DNA of 64,000 bases from Tribonema minus (Eukaryota; Sar; Xanthophyceae; Tribonematales; Tribonemataceae): positions 1 through 64,000 of the forward strand of contig JAFCMP010000290.1 in the NCBI GenBank assembly GCA_017506865.1, given 5' to 3'. Positions 20,580-33,091 of this stretch are shown here, in pieces. Under the pieces are notes generated by a model. The model saw only the letters and a program-made list of their open reading frames with translations. It was not told the DNA's origin and did no database searches. The translations under genes were made by a program, and so were the position numbers. The stretch's first letter is position 1, and every line of letters begins with the position of its first letter.

Positions 20580-21950
20580 GATCAGCATAAAGTACAGGCC
20601 AGGTAGCAAGGTGCATAGCGTGGCAGTGAAGAGCAGTGTAGACTAGTGTAGTGTAGGCTAGAAAACAAGGTGTGCAGCAGCGTAGAGGAAAGTACACTTG
20701 CACAGGCCTGATAGGCACCGCTCAGCCTGGTGCAAGGAGTGTAGAATAGTGCAAAGAACAATGTGCCAAGTACATCAGTGTAGACCAATGTACACTTGTT
20801 CAGGCCTGACAGGTGGGTGCAGGGAAATGTATTGTATAGGGGAGGTACTGTGTAAGCTTTGCAAGGTCTAGTGGGGAACGTAGAGCAGTGTACATTGGTG
20901 TAAGCTAGCAGCCCACGCAATTTGATTAGCCGCCCATGCAGTTTAGCGGTGCAGAGGTGCTGAGTAGAGGAGTGTAGACGTGCAGAGTAGGTTGTATAAG
21001 GTGTAGGGTGTGTAGGGCAGGAGTAGAGTACACATTGCGTGCGCTGTAGGCATGAAGTGAGATGTGACCAGTGTGTAGAGCAGCCCACGTAGTTTAGCAG
21101 TGTAGACGTGCTGTGTAGAGGAGTGTAGACATGCAGACTACGTTTCATAAGGCGTAGCGCAGAGCAGCCCACGCAGTTCAGCAGTATAGAGGTGCTGTGC
21201 AGAGGAGTGTAGAAATGCAGACTAGGTTTTATAAGGCGTAGAGTGTGTAGAGCAGGAGTAGAGTACACATTGCGTGCGCTGTAGGCATGTAGTGAGATGT
21301 GTCCAGTGTGTAGTGCAGCCCACGCACGCAGATTAGCAGTGTAATGCGTAGGGGAGTGTAGAGGTGCAGTGTAGCGGTGCTGTGTAGAGGACTGTAGACA
21401 TGCAGAGTAGGTTTTATAAGGCTTAGCGTGTGTAGAGCAGAAGTAAAGTATCCATTGCGTGCGCTGTAGGCATGTAGTGAGATGTGACCAGTGTGTAGAG
21501 CAGTCCACGCAGTTTAGCAGTGTAGAGTGTGGGGGAGTGTAGAGGCGCAGTGTATAGCTGCTGTGCAGAGGAGTGCAGACATGCAGTGTAGGTTTTATAA
21601 GGCGTAGCGTGAGTAGAGCAGAGTAGAGCACACATTGCGTGCGCTGTAGGCATGCAGTGAGATGTGTTCACAGTCCACGGAGTTTAGCTGTGTAGAGTGT
21701 AGGGGAGTGTAGAGTTGCAGTGTAGCGGTGCTGTGTAGAGGCGTGCGCTGTAGGCATGTAGTGAGTTGTGTCCAGTGTGTAGCGCAGTCCACGCAGTTTA
21801 GCTGTGTAGAGTGTAGGAGAGTGTAGAGGTGCAGTGTAGCGGTGCTGTGTAAAGAAGTGTAGACATGCAGAGTAGGTTTTATAAGGCGTAGCGTGTGTAG
21901 AGCAGGAGTAGAGTACACATTGCGTGCAACCTCAAACAGGCCATCAAATA
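20580..21950. repeat. Tandem array rich in GTGTAGA/TGTAGAG
   Basis: GTGCGCTGTAGGCATG recurs near 21037, 21271, 21455, 21635 and 21745 (spacings about 234, 184, 180, 108). Between copies are shorter units such as GCAGTTTAGCAGTGTAGAG and GGTTTTATAAGGCGTAG. A 349-codon open frame on the minus strand is a by-product of the repeat: its product is a low-complexity run of Leu, His, Ser, Thr and Cys. Confidence 0.85.
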
Positions 21951-22045
21951 CCAGTGGAAGTTGAATGTGCAAAAACACACGCAAATCGAAACCGAGACAT
22001 CTGTTTATTTCATGCCACAGCGCTTCTGCAAGTTTGCGCGATGGT

Positions 22046-23758
22046 CTAGCTCGTCATCATACTTGCCCGCAGCTCATGATTCTCCTTTTGCAGCTGCTGC
22101 AGACGACCACAAAGGTGGTCGTTGTGCTCAGCTAGATAGAACTGTGCATCACTCTCACTGCTGTACTTTTTGACAAAAATGCCGCTTGCTCTACACTTGC
22201 TTGTAGCCTCTGCCCACAGCTCGTACCTCTCGTTGGCCAAGGCATCGCATGTGATTTTCAGCGCTGCGACCTCCTCCCTCAAACGCTGCTCATCCTCCCT
22301 TAGCGACCAACTCTCCTCTAGATGCTCCGCTCTCATGTCCTCCAGCCTTGTAACCCTGCACAGCCTGCAGCTCCTTCGCCGTCGCCTCCGCGGCTTCTAT
22401 GCTGGCGCGCAGGCGCTCTGTGTCCTCCGCTGCTGCCTCGCGCGCAGCCTGTCTAGCACCTTCTGCAGCACGTCCGTGCCATACTGAGTGTAGATTAGCT
22501 GCACCGTCGCCAGCACCTGCTGCGGGGCGCCAGAGGCGAGTGTGCTGACGATGCGGCGCACCTGCTGCTCACCGCCATGTGTTGTCGCGTATGCGACGTG
22601 CGTCGCAGCTGCCTCCATGATGTGGGACAGTATGGCACTGTTAAGGCCAAAGCCCGCTTGGACGACAGGACCGGGCAGCTCAATGTCTGATACCACCGGC
22701 CACAGCGTACGCACCCCCGGGGCCCGCATTGTGTGTTACTATGGTCCACCGATCAGTGTACACATTGCCGGAGTAGTCCTTCGGTAGACTCATGCGGTAT
22801 CTGGTGGAAGCGCGAGGCAGCGATGTGTGGAAGTGCCGCACGCGGAAAGAGCTGCTCATTTGCCCCACTGTGCTGAGGGTTGACTTCAGACCGTCGCGAG
22901 TCGGTGTGCATCCGCCTTTGAGGTGCACGAACAGGAAGAGGGACGGGGCTAAAGCTCCGCTGCGCGTAGCCATGACGACCGCCGCAGCATCCACCACATT
23001 GCACAGCAGCGCCGTGGTGCGTATTCGTGCACAGATTGCCTGCGTATCGGCGCGTGGAAACAGCTGCCATGAGGGGTTCCGTGCGTCCTCAGCTTCCGTA
23101 ACAGACCAGCCCTCTTCTTCCTGGTGGCGGAGATCAGTGAGGCGGTGTTCGGTGAAGATGAAGTCTGTGCCGTCTTGACGTACACAACGTCGTGGAGGCT
23201 GTTGTCGGGCAGTCGCTTCTGGAACAGCAGGGGGCTATAGTTGACCTGGATGATGTAGCCGCCCCACTGCTGTGGCAGCCGCTGCTGCTGGCTCGCCACG
23301 AACTGCTGCAGGCGTGGGTACCCGTTGCTGAAGGCCTGGAACACGTCTGCATCCACCGAAATGCGAGCGACGGTTGCGGCAGTTCCTTGAGCGAACGGAA
23401 CCAGTGTACCGGCAGCCGTCACCGGTGCCGGTACCAGCGACAACTGCGCAGCAGCCGGTGGAACCAAGCGTCGTATCTCGTTCTGCCCGAGAATTATGCT
23501 GCTGGCCTCCGGCTGCACGAGGGTGATGGTGTCGCCGAGCTGTTGCTGCCTCAACGCAGCTGCTATCTCCTTATAGTGGGCACGGCAGCTGCGGTTTGTT
23601 ATGCTGATGTACACCGATCGATATGGCCCAGGCATAACGGCCTTGGTGGAGGGCAATCCGCGTGCAGCTTGCATCACCAGTTCCGCTGCTGCTGCTGGTA
23701 CATCGCTGTGCTCCAGCCGGTAAGCGCTGCGCTTGTACGGATCCTTGTTGGACGACAT
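22046..23758 (-). CDS. Uncharacterised protein, paralogue A (frame-broken)
   Basis: Start at ATG 23758 by comparison with paralogue B, whose first residues align (KRS-YRLE against KRT-YYKLE). Similar blocks in the same order in both genes include QQWGGYI, a TRSGALAPSLFLFV/SRKAPLAPHFYLYV block, an IVT block followed by LWPV/AWPL, and a C-terminal coiled coil of Glu/Gln/Arg heptads. The frame shifts near 23185, 22725, 22440 and 22345. One break sits in a CCCC-GGGGG run, suggesting assembly indels or pseudogenisation rather than introns. The domain matches no family I recognise. The coiled coil implies oligomerisation. It is arranged head-to-head with paralogue B, 4.7 kb apart. Confidence 0.6.
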
Positions 23759-23964
23759 GGTGCTTGCAGCGGTGTCAGCAGCAGCAGTAGAGCCGGTGAT
23801 GGTGTGCTCTGTCCTCAACCGCCACCCTGACAGCTGTACCGCAAGCTCACCGCTCTCAATCTCAAGAGCAACTTTGTTCCTCAGCCCACTGCTGCCGCCT
23901 AGTTTTGAAAACGTCGCAAGGGGTGTCTGCAAATTGTTCTGGAACGCGCTGTGTCCGGGGTGTC

Positions 23965-23966
<2 letters not shown>

Positions 23967-24011
<45 letters not shown>
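23967..24011 (+). repeat. (CTG)15 microsatellite
   Basis: Fifteen uninterrupted CTG units upstream of paralogue A. They could be transcribed as CAG in its 5' leader. Confidence 0.95.
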
Positions 24012-24014
<3 letters not shown>

Positions 24015-24112
24015 GCGGCTGTGAAACCACATGACCGTTGTTGTAATAGGTTTTCTCAAGGAGGGGAGTGCAGCAAGTTGTGTTCTCAGTCCCTGACCTG
24101 CAGCTGCGAGCA

Positions 24113-24620
24113 CGAGAGCTGCGCCGCGAGCTCGGTTCGCCCGCGAGCTCTCACAACACAAACTTCTTTTCCAGGCCTCTGACGCATTCTTTCAAACTGT
24201 CACAAAGGGTGTGTCTACAAAAAAGTTGTCTGGACCCGAGAGCTGAAGATGAGCTCGCGGGTCTCGGGTGTCGGCTGCTGCCGGCGGGTTTCTAAAGCAT
24301 AACCTTTGTTGTTGTTGGCCTCGTCAAGGCGACCAGCATCGGTGATGCCATAGCATCTTCAAGCGTCACAAAGGGAGGCCCGAGAGCTGCTCCGCGAGCT
24401 CGGTGTTCGCCGCGAGCTCTCACAACGCAAACTTCTTTTCCCAGGCCTCTGACGCATTCTTTCAAACTGTCACGAAGGGTGTGTCTACAAAGTTGTCTGG
24501 ACCCGAGAGCTGTGAAGATGAGCTCGTGGGTCTCGGGTGTCGGCTGCTGCTGGCGGGTTTTTAAGGCATGGCCTTTGTTGTTGTTGGCCTCATCAAGGCG
24601 ACCAGCAGTGGTGATGTTTT
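24113..24620 (+). repeat. 268-bp tandem duplication
   Basis: CGAGAGCTGCxCCGCGAGCT starts at 24113 and again at 24381. The copies share AACTTCTTTTCCAGGCCTCTGA and TCTGGACCCGAGAGCT blocks and diverge by small indels. No gene is seen in either. Confidence 0.8.
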
Positions 24621-25387
24621 GTGACTGCTGCGATCCACACCTTTGTCAATGGTTCTACTTCAAGTTCTTTTGGGCAACCTGCACCGTGGTTGTAGCTGTT
24701 GTAACCTGTTGCATTGGAGGACTTAAGGCGCGAGATGCAGATGATACTACAGGAGCGGGCGTGCAAGAATGACAAACATGGCTCACTGCCCTACTTGCAG
24801 CCAAGAAGGCGTTGCAGAACTACCGGTGGTGGCAGTGCTATAGCCTGCCTTGAAATTGGCGACGGAGGCGCAACAATGCAGGCAAGGGCAAGAAGTGTGC
24901 GCACCACCATCCTTGATGAAATGCAGCAAGTCAGCATGCAGACATGTGCAGGAGAAGCCTGACACCACCATTAATACATAGTGGCCTACTTTTCTCTGTC
25001 TTGAGGCTGAAACATGTTGAGCCCTCATGTAGGGGATGCTCCGACCTCCATCAAACTGATACCCTGCTGATAGCTTAAAGCTTACTCTCTTGCAGTTCCT
25101 TTAGCTTACGCTGGTGCGCTACTCTCCTACACAGTGCAGGATTGGTGCAGCCTCACCATCATCTGATTTGATTTGATCATTCACGATTCCACACCAACCT
25201 AAAGGAGGCTTTTCTGCTCTTGCTTAAAATTTGCACGCCACGTTTGTTCTACCGAGCGGTAGAATTCTGGAGGGAGTGGTTCATCTCTTCCCTCAAGGCA
25301 CAAAGGCAGGCAGTTACACGCTCATCAGGAGGACTTGTTCAAGCTGGAAATTCAACAGCAATTGCAAGACACCACTGTGTAAGAGAC
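24621..25387. other. Non-coding stretch
   Basis: No supported gene, RNA or repeat. Short frames here have no recognisable motif. Confidence 0.4.
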
Positions 25388-28300
25388 ACCCCCCTACACA
25401 GTCAGCCCGTCAGCCCCCCAATGGTTCCAGCCTCCATAATCACAGCAGAACATGCCCCTCCATGTCAACTTTAGCTGCAGATATCCCGGTCGCCTAGCGC
25501 CTAACGACCAGGCGCGCCAGCCAAGGCCTTGACTTATTGCCAAATGTGATTTCAGTGCAACAGAACTCATAGGAGATCGTGGTGTGAAGCCTTTTTGTTT
25601 GCTCTCAAAAACAAAACAGTGGCGCCTAGGCGCTAGGCGTAGGCGCAAGCGCTTTTGTACGTACCATCAGTCAGCCCCTCAGCCCCCCGAGTGTTTCCAG
25701 CCTCCATATCTACAGCAGAACACGCGCCTCTATCTCACCTTTAGCTGCAGATATCACCGTTCGCCTGCGCCTAACGACTAGGCGCGCCAGGCAAGGCCTT
25801 GACTTACTGCCACATTTATTTTCAAACAGAACTCATAGGAAATCCTGATCTGTAGCCTTCTGGTTTGCTCTAAAAAAACACACAGGTCAGCCTAAATGGC
25901 AGCGGCGGCGCCTAGGCGCTAGGCGCTAGGCGTAGGCGCAGGCATTCTTTTGGATTACGTACCATCAGTCAGCCCCTCAGTGATTTCAGCCTCCATCATC
26001 CTAGCAGAATATGCCCACCCATCTCAACTTTAGCCGCAGATCATCTCAATTTTAGCTGCAGATATCACCGGTCGCCTAGCGCTCAACGACTAGGCGGGCC
26101 CGATAAGGCCTTGACCTATTGCCAAATATCTTCAGCCAAATATCTTCAGTGAAGAGCTCTCATGAAGGTATCGTGATCTGAAGCCTTCTTGTTTGCTCTC
26201 GAAGAAAGAAACAGGTCAGCCTACATGGCAGCGGTTGCGCCTAGGCGCAGGCGCAGTCCGCCCCTGGGTGGTGTCAGCCTCCGTAAATACAGCAGAAATC
26301 TCTCAACTTCAGCTGCAGATATCACCGTTCTCCTGCGCCTAACGACTGAGCGCGCCAGGCAAGGCCTTGACTTACAGCCACATTTATTTTCAAACAGAAC
26401 TCATGGGAAATCCTAATCTGTAGCCTTGTGGTTTGCTCTAAAAAAGCACACAGGTCAGCCTAAACGGCAGCGGCGGCGCCTAGGCGCTAGGCGCTAGGCG
26501 TAGGCGCAGGCATTCTTTTGGATTACGTACCATCAGTCAGCCCCTCAGTGGTTTCAGCCTCCATCATCCTAGCAGAATATGCCCACCCATCTCAGCATCA
26601 GCCGCAGATCATCTCAACTTTAGCTGCAGATATCACCGGTCCCTAGCGCTTGATGACTAGGCGGGCGCGATAAGGCCTTGACTTGCTGCCAAATATCTTC
26701 AGCCAAATATCTTCAGTGAAGAGCTCTCATAAAGGCATCGTGATCTGAAGCCTTCTTGTTTGCTCTCAGAGACTCGAAGAAAGAAACAGGTCAGCCTAGT
26801 AGTACTTGGCAGCAGTAGCGCCTAGGCGCAGGCGCAGTCAGCCCCTGAGTGGTTTCAGCCTCCATAATCGCTGCAGAAATCCATCAACTTTAGCTGCAGA
26901 TATCACCGTTCGCCTGCGCCTAACGACTAGGCGCGCCAGGCGAGGCCTTGACTTACCGCCAAATTTATTTTTCAAAGGGAACTCATAGGAAATCCTGATC
27001 TGTAGCCTTCTGGTTTGCTTTTAAAAACACACAGGTCAGCCTAGTAGGTAGCAGCGGCGGCGCCTAGGCGCTAGGCGCTAAGCGTAGGCGCAGGCATTCT
27101 TCTGGTTTACGTACCATCAGGCAGCCCCTCAGTGGTTTCAGCCTCCATAATCCCAGCAGAATATGCCCATCCATCTCAACTTTAGCCGCAGATCATGTCT
27201 GTTTTAGCTGCAAATATCACCGGTCCCTAGCGCTTGATGACTAGGCGGGCGCGATAAGGCCTTGACTTGCTGCCAAATATCTTCAGCCAGTATCTTCAGT
27301 GAAAGAGCTCTCGTAACGATTGTCGTGATCTGAAGCCTTCTTGTTTGCTCTCGAAGAAACAAACAGGTCAGGCTACATGGCAGCGGTAGCGCCTAGGCAC
27401 AGGCGCAGTCAGCCCCTGGGTGGTTTCAGCCTTCGTAATCACAGTAGAAATCACTTAACTTCAGCTGCGGATATCACTGTTCGCCTGCCCCTAACGACTA
27501 GGTGGGCCAGAAAAAAGCCTTGACTTACTGCCAATTTTTTTTCAGTGAGATTGACCTCATAGGAGGTCGTGATCAGAAGCCTTCTTGATTGCTCTCATGA
27601 AAAAGAAACAGGTCAGCCTACACGGCAGCGGTGGTGCCTAGCCAGTAGGCACGTAGATGTAAGCGTTTTCTTACAACATACAATCAGTAACCAGCTCCTC
27701 AGTAGTTCCAGCCTCCGTAATCACAGCAGACCACGCCTCTCCATGTCAGTTGCAGCTGCAGACATCACCGCAGTCGCCTGGCACCTAACGCCTCAAGGCC
27801 AGCTAGGCGCGCGTTGTGTGCTCCCTTGCTTCCTATCCAGTATCGAAAAGCCCATGCGTTAGTGTAGCTCCTCGACCAGGTGCTCAACACCGCCTAGGCG
27901 CTAGGCGTAGGCGTAGGGGCAAAGCGGCGCCAAAAGCAGGCGTGAACTACATACTTCAAGCTGTAGCACCAACTGAAGCGCCTGCGCCTAGCGTCCAACG
28001 GTTTCTTCGCGCCTCGACTAGCTCGCCAAATTTTTTTGTGAAAGAGATCTCATGATGAGAAGTGATCTGATGAAGCCTTCCTGTGTGGTCTAAGAAAACA
28101 TAGGCAGCAGGTCGGCCCACCCGGTTGCGCTAGGCGCGTCTAAGGCGTAGGAATTTTTTTCTAAGCATGTAGTATACACCTGTCAGCCCTTAGCGGCTTG
28201 ACAGCAGAACGCGCCTCACCGTCTCACGTCCAGCAGCAGACATCACCGCAGTCGCCTAGCACCTCACGCCTGACGTCTAAGTCGGCACGATTCGTGTGCT

Positions 28301-28400
28301 ATTTGCTTCTGAACCGATAACGGTTCTTTGCCGGCTGTGACGGTGAATACAGCTACTTTACCAGGTGCTCAACCTTGGCGCTAGGCGTAGGCTCTGAGTC
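25388..28400. repeat. Higher-order array with CGCCTAGGCG palindromes
   Basis: The marker GGCCTTGAC recurs near 25526, 25795, 26110, 26361, 26673, 26943, 27258 and 27512. Spacings are 269, 315, 251, 312, 270, 315 and 254, so two monomer types alternate to give a unit of about 565-585 bp. Monomers carry CAGCCCCTCAGTGGTTTCAG, GCTGCAGATATCACC and clusters of CTAGGCG/GCGCCTAGGCGC, a perfect palindrome. The right-hand copies (after about 27560) are degenerate. The array fills the space between the divergent starts of paralogues A and B. Confidence 0.92.
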
Positions 28401-28446
28401 AGAAGATAGTGAGTGACAGAGCGGCTCAGAACAATAAATAACAAGT

Positions 28447-30393
28447 ATGGAGGACAGCAGGAAGAGAACTACGTACTACAAGCTGGAGTACGAGCTGAGA
28501 GGCCCTAACCCAGATGCTCAGTCGCAACTCATAACAGCCGCGTGCAGTCTAGATAACACGGACACTGCAGCAGCAGGTGAGGGCAGGTCTGTGGTCATTA
28601 GGCTAAAGCAACAGAGAAGCTGCGAGACCCACTGTCGGCTGATGATACAGGCACTGACCGCTATGGGCGTCACATCAATCCAGTGCACCAGGGCCACTCC
28701 AATACTTGCGCCGAAGCCACAGTGACTTCTCTCTGTTCCAGTAGCGACGTCCACAGCAATCGTGCCAGCTGCAGCTCAGAGGCAGGCGACCCTCCATATG
28801 GACCAAGAGATCGCCAGCGCTTTTTCGGAGAACCGCATGCATCAGTATGTGGAGCAGCGCCAGCGGCAGCAGTGGGGGCGGCTACATCTTGAAGCTACAA
28901 CTCGCACCACAGTGCTTTGGCGTCGCTGCCCGGCCAGTCTCTGGTGCTGGCTGGCAGATTCACGTCATCGAGTACCTCAACATCAACACTCACACAGTCA
29001 GCGACGCCAACAGGGTGGCGGAGTCTAGAGCCCGCTTCGAGCAGGAGCAAAGCCGCCGCAGAGCCGAAAATGGTCATATCGAAGATGACAATGCTTTCAA
29101 CGACACCGAGCCTGGTTGGATTTACGGAGGCGATCAGGAAGCGATCAGAGGACCACACAATCCGCTGTGGCGCTCATTCACGAAGGACGACTACGTGCCA
29201 TTTTGCCAGCGTGTGCGTGCCGCGGTCGCAACCCACATGGGCAGCGCCGTCGAAGCGACCGCTATCGTCATGGCATCACGGAAGGCACCTCTAGCGCCGC
29301 ACTTCTACCTGTACGTCAAAGCTGCTAAGCCAACTCTCACTGCCCTCCACACGTTTCTACAGAACTTCGGCCAGGTGCTGAGCGTTTCGAAGTGCGCACC
29401 GCCGTGCTTGAGAATTGAAGTGCCCTTGCCGCCCCCAAAGGGCAACATTAACAACATGGCCAAGTACTCAAGCGCGGTGGTGACCATGGACGGCATGCTG
29501 ACAGCGTGGCCGCTGGCGACTGACTTTATGGTGCCTGTAGAAGCGTTTCGAGGTGGCACGACTTCTGCCAACGGCACTCTCCTACGCCATCTTGCAGAGC
29601 ATGCTGTTCCGCACATCGTGGACGCTTACTGCTCGCGGGACCCGCAGCGGTTGGCATTGGCATTGGTAAACATTCTGCCGGGCGCAAGCGGACCGATGCG
29701 TGCATATCGCGCGCTGGAGGACTTAGTCAGCGATGGCGGCGGCAGCGAGGCAATGCACTGAGGTGGAGGAGGATCTCCTGTGCATCCAGCAGCGGCGGGA
29801 GAAAACGGAGTTGCTGCGCCAGCAGGAGCTGGAGCAGCTAGCTGCGTAAGGATGCGGCGCAGCGTGAGCAGCAGCTGGAGAGCAAGGGTGCGCAACTGCA
29901 GCAGTCGTACGCCCGCAAGCAGCAGGAAGTCCACGCACTGCAGCGCCAAATCAAGGAGCTGGACGAGCACCAATCGTCGATGATGGCAAGGCACCGAGAT
30001 GCCCGTCAGGCCGTTGAATTAGCTGAGGGGGGGTGGGAACAGGACTTTGTTGAGTTGCAAACTCAGTTTGCGTCTCTCATTTGCGAGGCAAAAGATGCTG
30101 TTTGGACTGCAGAAATCAACTACGGACGGTGGGACAGCAGGGCACAGACACTGCGCGCACAGTATAAGCAAACGTCTGCAGTGCGACAGCAATTGCAAAG
30201 CCTGACACAACAGCTTGAAAACCTGCAAGATAAAACTGCAACTCTGAAGGGCAAGAGCCGTGGCGCCTTAGATGAGCAAATGAGGTTGGAGGTTGATCTT
30301 GAGATGTCGCAATCAGGTATCGAAGAGCAATTCACACTTCTACACGAGCAGGCGCACAAGCTGGGGTACCAGCTCACTGTCACCAAACTTTGA
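28447..30393 (+). CDS. Uncharacterised protein, paralogue B (frame-broken)
   Basis: ATG at 28447 begins a product that aligns block by block with paralogue A. The longest intact part is 28847-29761, containing QWGGYILKL, an acidic linker, SRKAPLAPHFYLYV and AWPLATDF. A coiled coil of more than 200 residues follows to 30393. Interruptions are one in-frame TGA (28723-28725), a frame change at a run of five G (28874-28878) where paralogue A reads WGGY, and two more near 29755 and 29850 within the coiled coil. The coding signal continues across each break, so the gene is either recently inactivated or carries sequence errors. Function is unknown; the conserved globular region followed by a coiled coil suggests a scaffold or filament-associated role (weak inference). 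Confidence 0.6.
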
Positions 30394-30769
30394 TGGAAGC
30401 GGACAGCCATCAGTGAACAAATTTTGTTGTTGCATTGACTACACTGCACACATGCTGGTGCGCATCAACTGCCGCCATCTTGCTTGTGCTTTTGAAACGC
30501 TATGATGTACTTTCACCACGGCACTCCAGCTTCATCGATTAAGAGATGGAGACATCGGCAGCAATAGGTGTGGCTCAGACTGGGCGCCGCTGTGTTTTTT
30601 CTCTGCCGTACGGTGGCAGCAACAAGGGCGACGGCCAGTGTAGGGTCGTCCGCATATTTTAGAAAATGAGAGATGAGGAAGACCTGGTTCGTTGTGCCAT
30701 AATACAATTCAATAAGTGCTTTCATTATTATGTGTAGGAGCGCAAACCCTTGGTAGAGCCGCCCACAAA

Positions 30770-30840
30770 GCTTTCATGTTGTCCACACAAGCAACCGGCC
30801 TCCCTTGCGGCCCTTTTTAATACGAGAATATTAGTAACCA
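30770..30840 (+). repeat. Retroelement 3'-end hairpin, copy 1
   Basis: AAGCTTT, GCAACCGGCCTCCCTTG and CGGCCCTTTTTAATACGA occur in order. GGCC-loop-GGCC can pair as a short stem. The same order appears at the 3' end of the large minus-strand retroelement (37255-37319) and, in part, at 33483-33535. It is probably the tail of a heavily 5'-truncated copy. Confidence 0.55.
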
Positions 30841-33091
30841 GCCAACGAAAGATGTACTACTGCCGATATTGTGACATGGTGAACCCAACATTGCGCGTGC
30901 AGCCTGCTGTGCCACAGCATGATGCATCGGATTCCATTGTCCCACATGTATTGTCAATGGCTGTAATGGTGCAGCAGATGAGCATGGTTTGGGCTCAGGG
31001 CCTGGCAAGGGTCATGTTGCTGAATACGTAGAAGTGTGTCAGTGCAGTGTGCGAACCATGTATGCTCCTGATTTGGTCTGGTGACACTCTGGGCACCCAC
31101 TTTTGTGGCGTGGGCTCGGTTACATTCCTCCACAACTCACCTCTACAATAGGAGCCATTGCAGCGGCGGCAGGCGACACAACAGTTTTCCGCCGCCAAGC
31201 AGATTAAACTTTGATGAATATAGACGGTTTAACACGGGGCGCAAAAGCAGGCCGAACAAGTGCTAAGCAGGTTGCCAAACATATATCGCGGATGTGTCGG
31301 TATTGCTGGGGGGTATATCGCGGGCGTATTGGCATTTCTAGGCGGTATACGTATATAGCGAACGCAGAAGGCGCAGCCGAGCTTATGTGCCAGCCCTGAC
31401 TGGCCTGCAGAAGATAAACGAGATAACATGTCCATATGCTGTTTTAGAATGATGGAAATGCCAGGACACAACAGCAGAAAATTTAGTCAAAAAGAAGTTA
31501 CCCCTAGAGTCATGGCAGACGCCAGCCACGAAGACATCGCCACAGCTGCGAGCTGGGGGGGGGGGGGCTTCTTTGAAGCCTGTTCTTGTCTTACAGACTC
31601 TGGGCGAACTTCGTGAAGCTGCTCCGCACCAAGGACCACAAGTTGCTGTTGCTCGCATTGTGAACTTGCGTCCTTCCTTTATCTTCAGCTTCGTGAGGCG
31701 GCAGTAGCCAATTTGAAGTGGCAGCCTTCTCGCTGAATTGCGACAAAAAACATAGATTTCACCCGCGAAACCAGTTTTGATGGTGTGCGTGGTGGAGTCT
31801 ATGTCCGACACCGCCCACAGGAAAGGTGGGTCGCCATCACCGTCAGCAGCAGCAGAGGCAGCAGCATCGCAGACCGCCGCTGCATTGACAGCAGCAGCAG
31901 CAGCAGCAGCGGCACTAGCCTCTCGGCATTCAACACTACCACATGGACATCCACGCCGCCATCAGCATCGCTGCCGCTGCTGGCCATGGCAGGGCTCTGA
32001 TAAAAATTTGAATTGAACAGGCGGGACACCACCGTGTGGTACGCACGTCAAAGCCCCCTGCGGCACACTTTGATGTCGCCCCAGTTTGCCAGGCTTGCCT
32101 GGGCACATGGCGTTTTCATTTCGTTGAATCAAGTGCAAGTGCGGCGGGCTTGCTCGGTTGGCGCGTGCGGCATACTACGGCAGCAGGTGCTGCTGGAGCT
32201 GACGGGACATCGAGCAGCTGATAATGGTGGGGTGCGCCGCTTCGTGGCTGGCATGTACAAGAGCACGGGAGTGGCGTGTGCTGCTGGCGGGAGCAGGATT
32301 GGGAAAAGCAGTAGGGGAAGCACGGGGCAGCAGCCTTGTGTTGTCTTGATTGCAGAAGTTGTACGGCCCGTTTCAGAAACATGCGGCGTTCTCCTGATGC
32401 AGATCATGGGTGGCAGGTGAGCGTTTTGCTTCGCATGCAACAAAGCCTTTTGGGGCTGCTTTGTGAGTGGGCCTGCATTGTCTTGAACCTTCATTCACCA
32501 CAGCAGAGAGCTTGCTCTGTGACTGTGAGGCGCACTACATCCGCCCAGCTGTACACCAAGGCTAGTTACCTTTCATGCAGGGTGCCCATCACCTTCTGTG
32601 CTTCCTACATTAGCACATCAAACACCATTCAACTTGCGAACCTGAATTGCTGTAGTAACTGCAGTCCTTCATGGTTTATGGCATTGTTGTTGTTCGTCTG
32701 TACAAGAACTGCAAGGATGCAGCAGCGTTCAGGACATGTCAGCCGAACTCGGTGCTTCACATTTGTGTCTCCCCATTACGTCACTGCTTGCTGCTGTTGC
32801 CATCATGAGCATGATAATTGCCATCACTAGGGGCAAGGTGCAGTAACTGTCATGAGACATTGCAGCACCAGCAGCCGTCCTTCAACATTTGCAACAACAG
32901 AGGGTTCTTTCGTCTTTGCATCAGCCGGCCCTGTGCGAATCTGGCCCGAGGGCCAGCAGCATGCTGTGGTAACTCTGCACCAAGTCACGTTGCCTGTCCT
33001 AGAACTATGTTAGCTAGGAGCAGCATGCACCACTCCCTCTCCTTGCATGTGCTGCGATATGAACTGTGTACTCCCTGTAGATTTGCTTGCA
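30841..33091. other. Non-coding stretch
   Basis: No supported gene. A run of about 14 G lies near 31554-31567 and a short interrupted CAG tract near 31885-31915. Palindromic TATATCGCG/GTATACGTATAT motifs near 31280-31360 recall the subterminal motifs of the hAT element, but no inverted ends were found. Confidence 0.4.

Noticed and set aside
20582-21631. 349-codon minus-strand frame
   Set aside because: It runs through a tandem array and encodes repeat-derived low complexity with no domain.
31280-31360. TATATCGCG-rich segment as a second hAT-like element
   Set aside because: No inverted ends of the TARGGTTGGCAC type and no 8-bp duplication were found.
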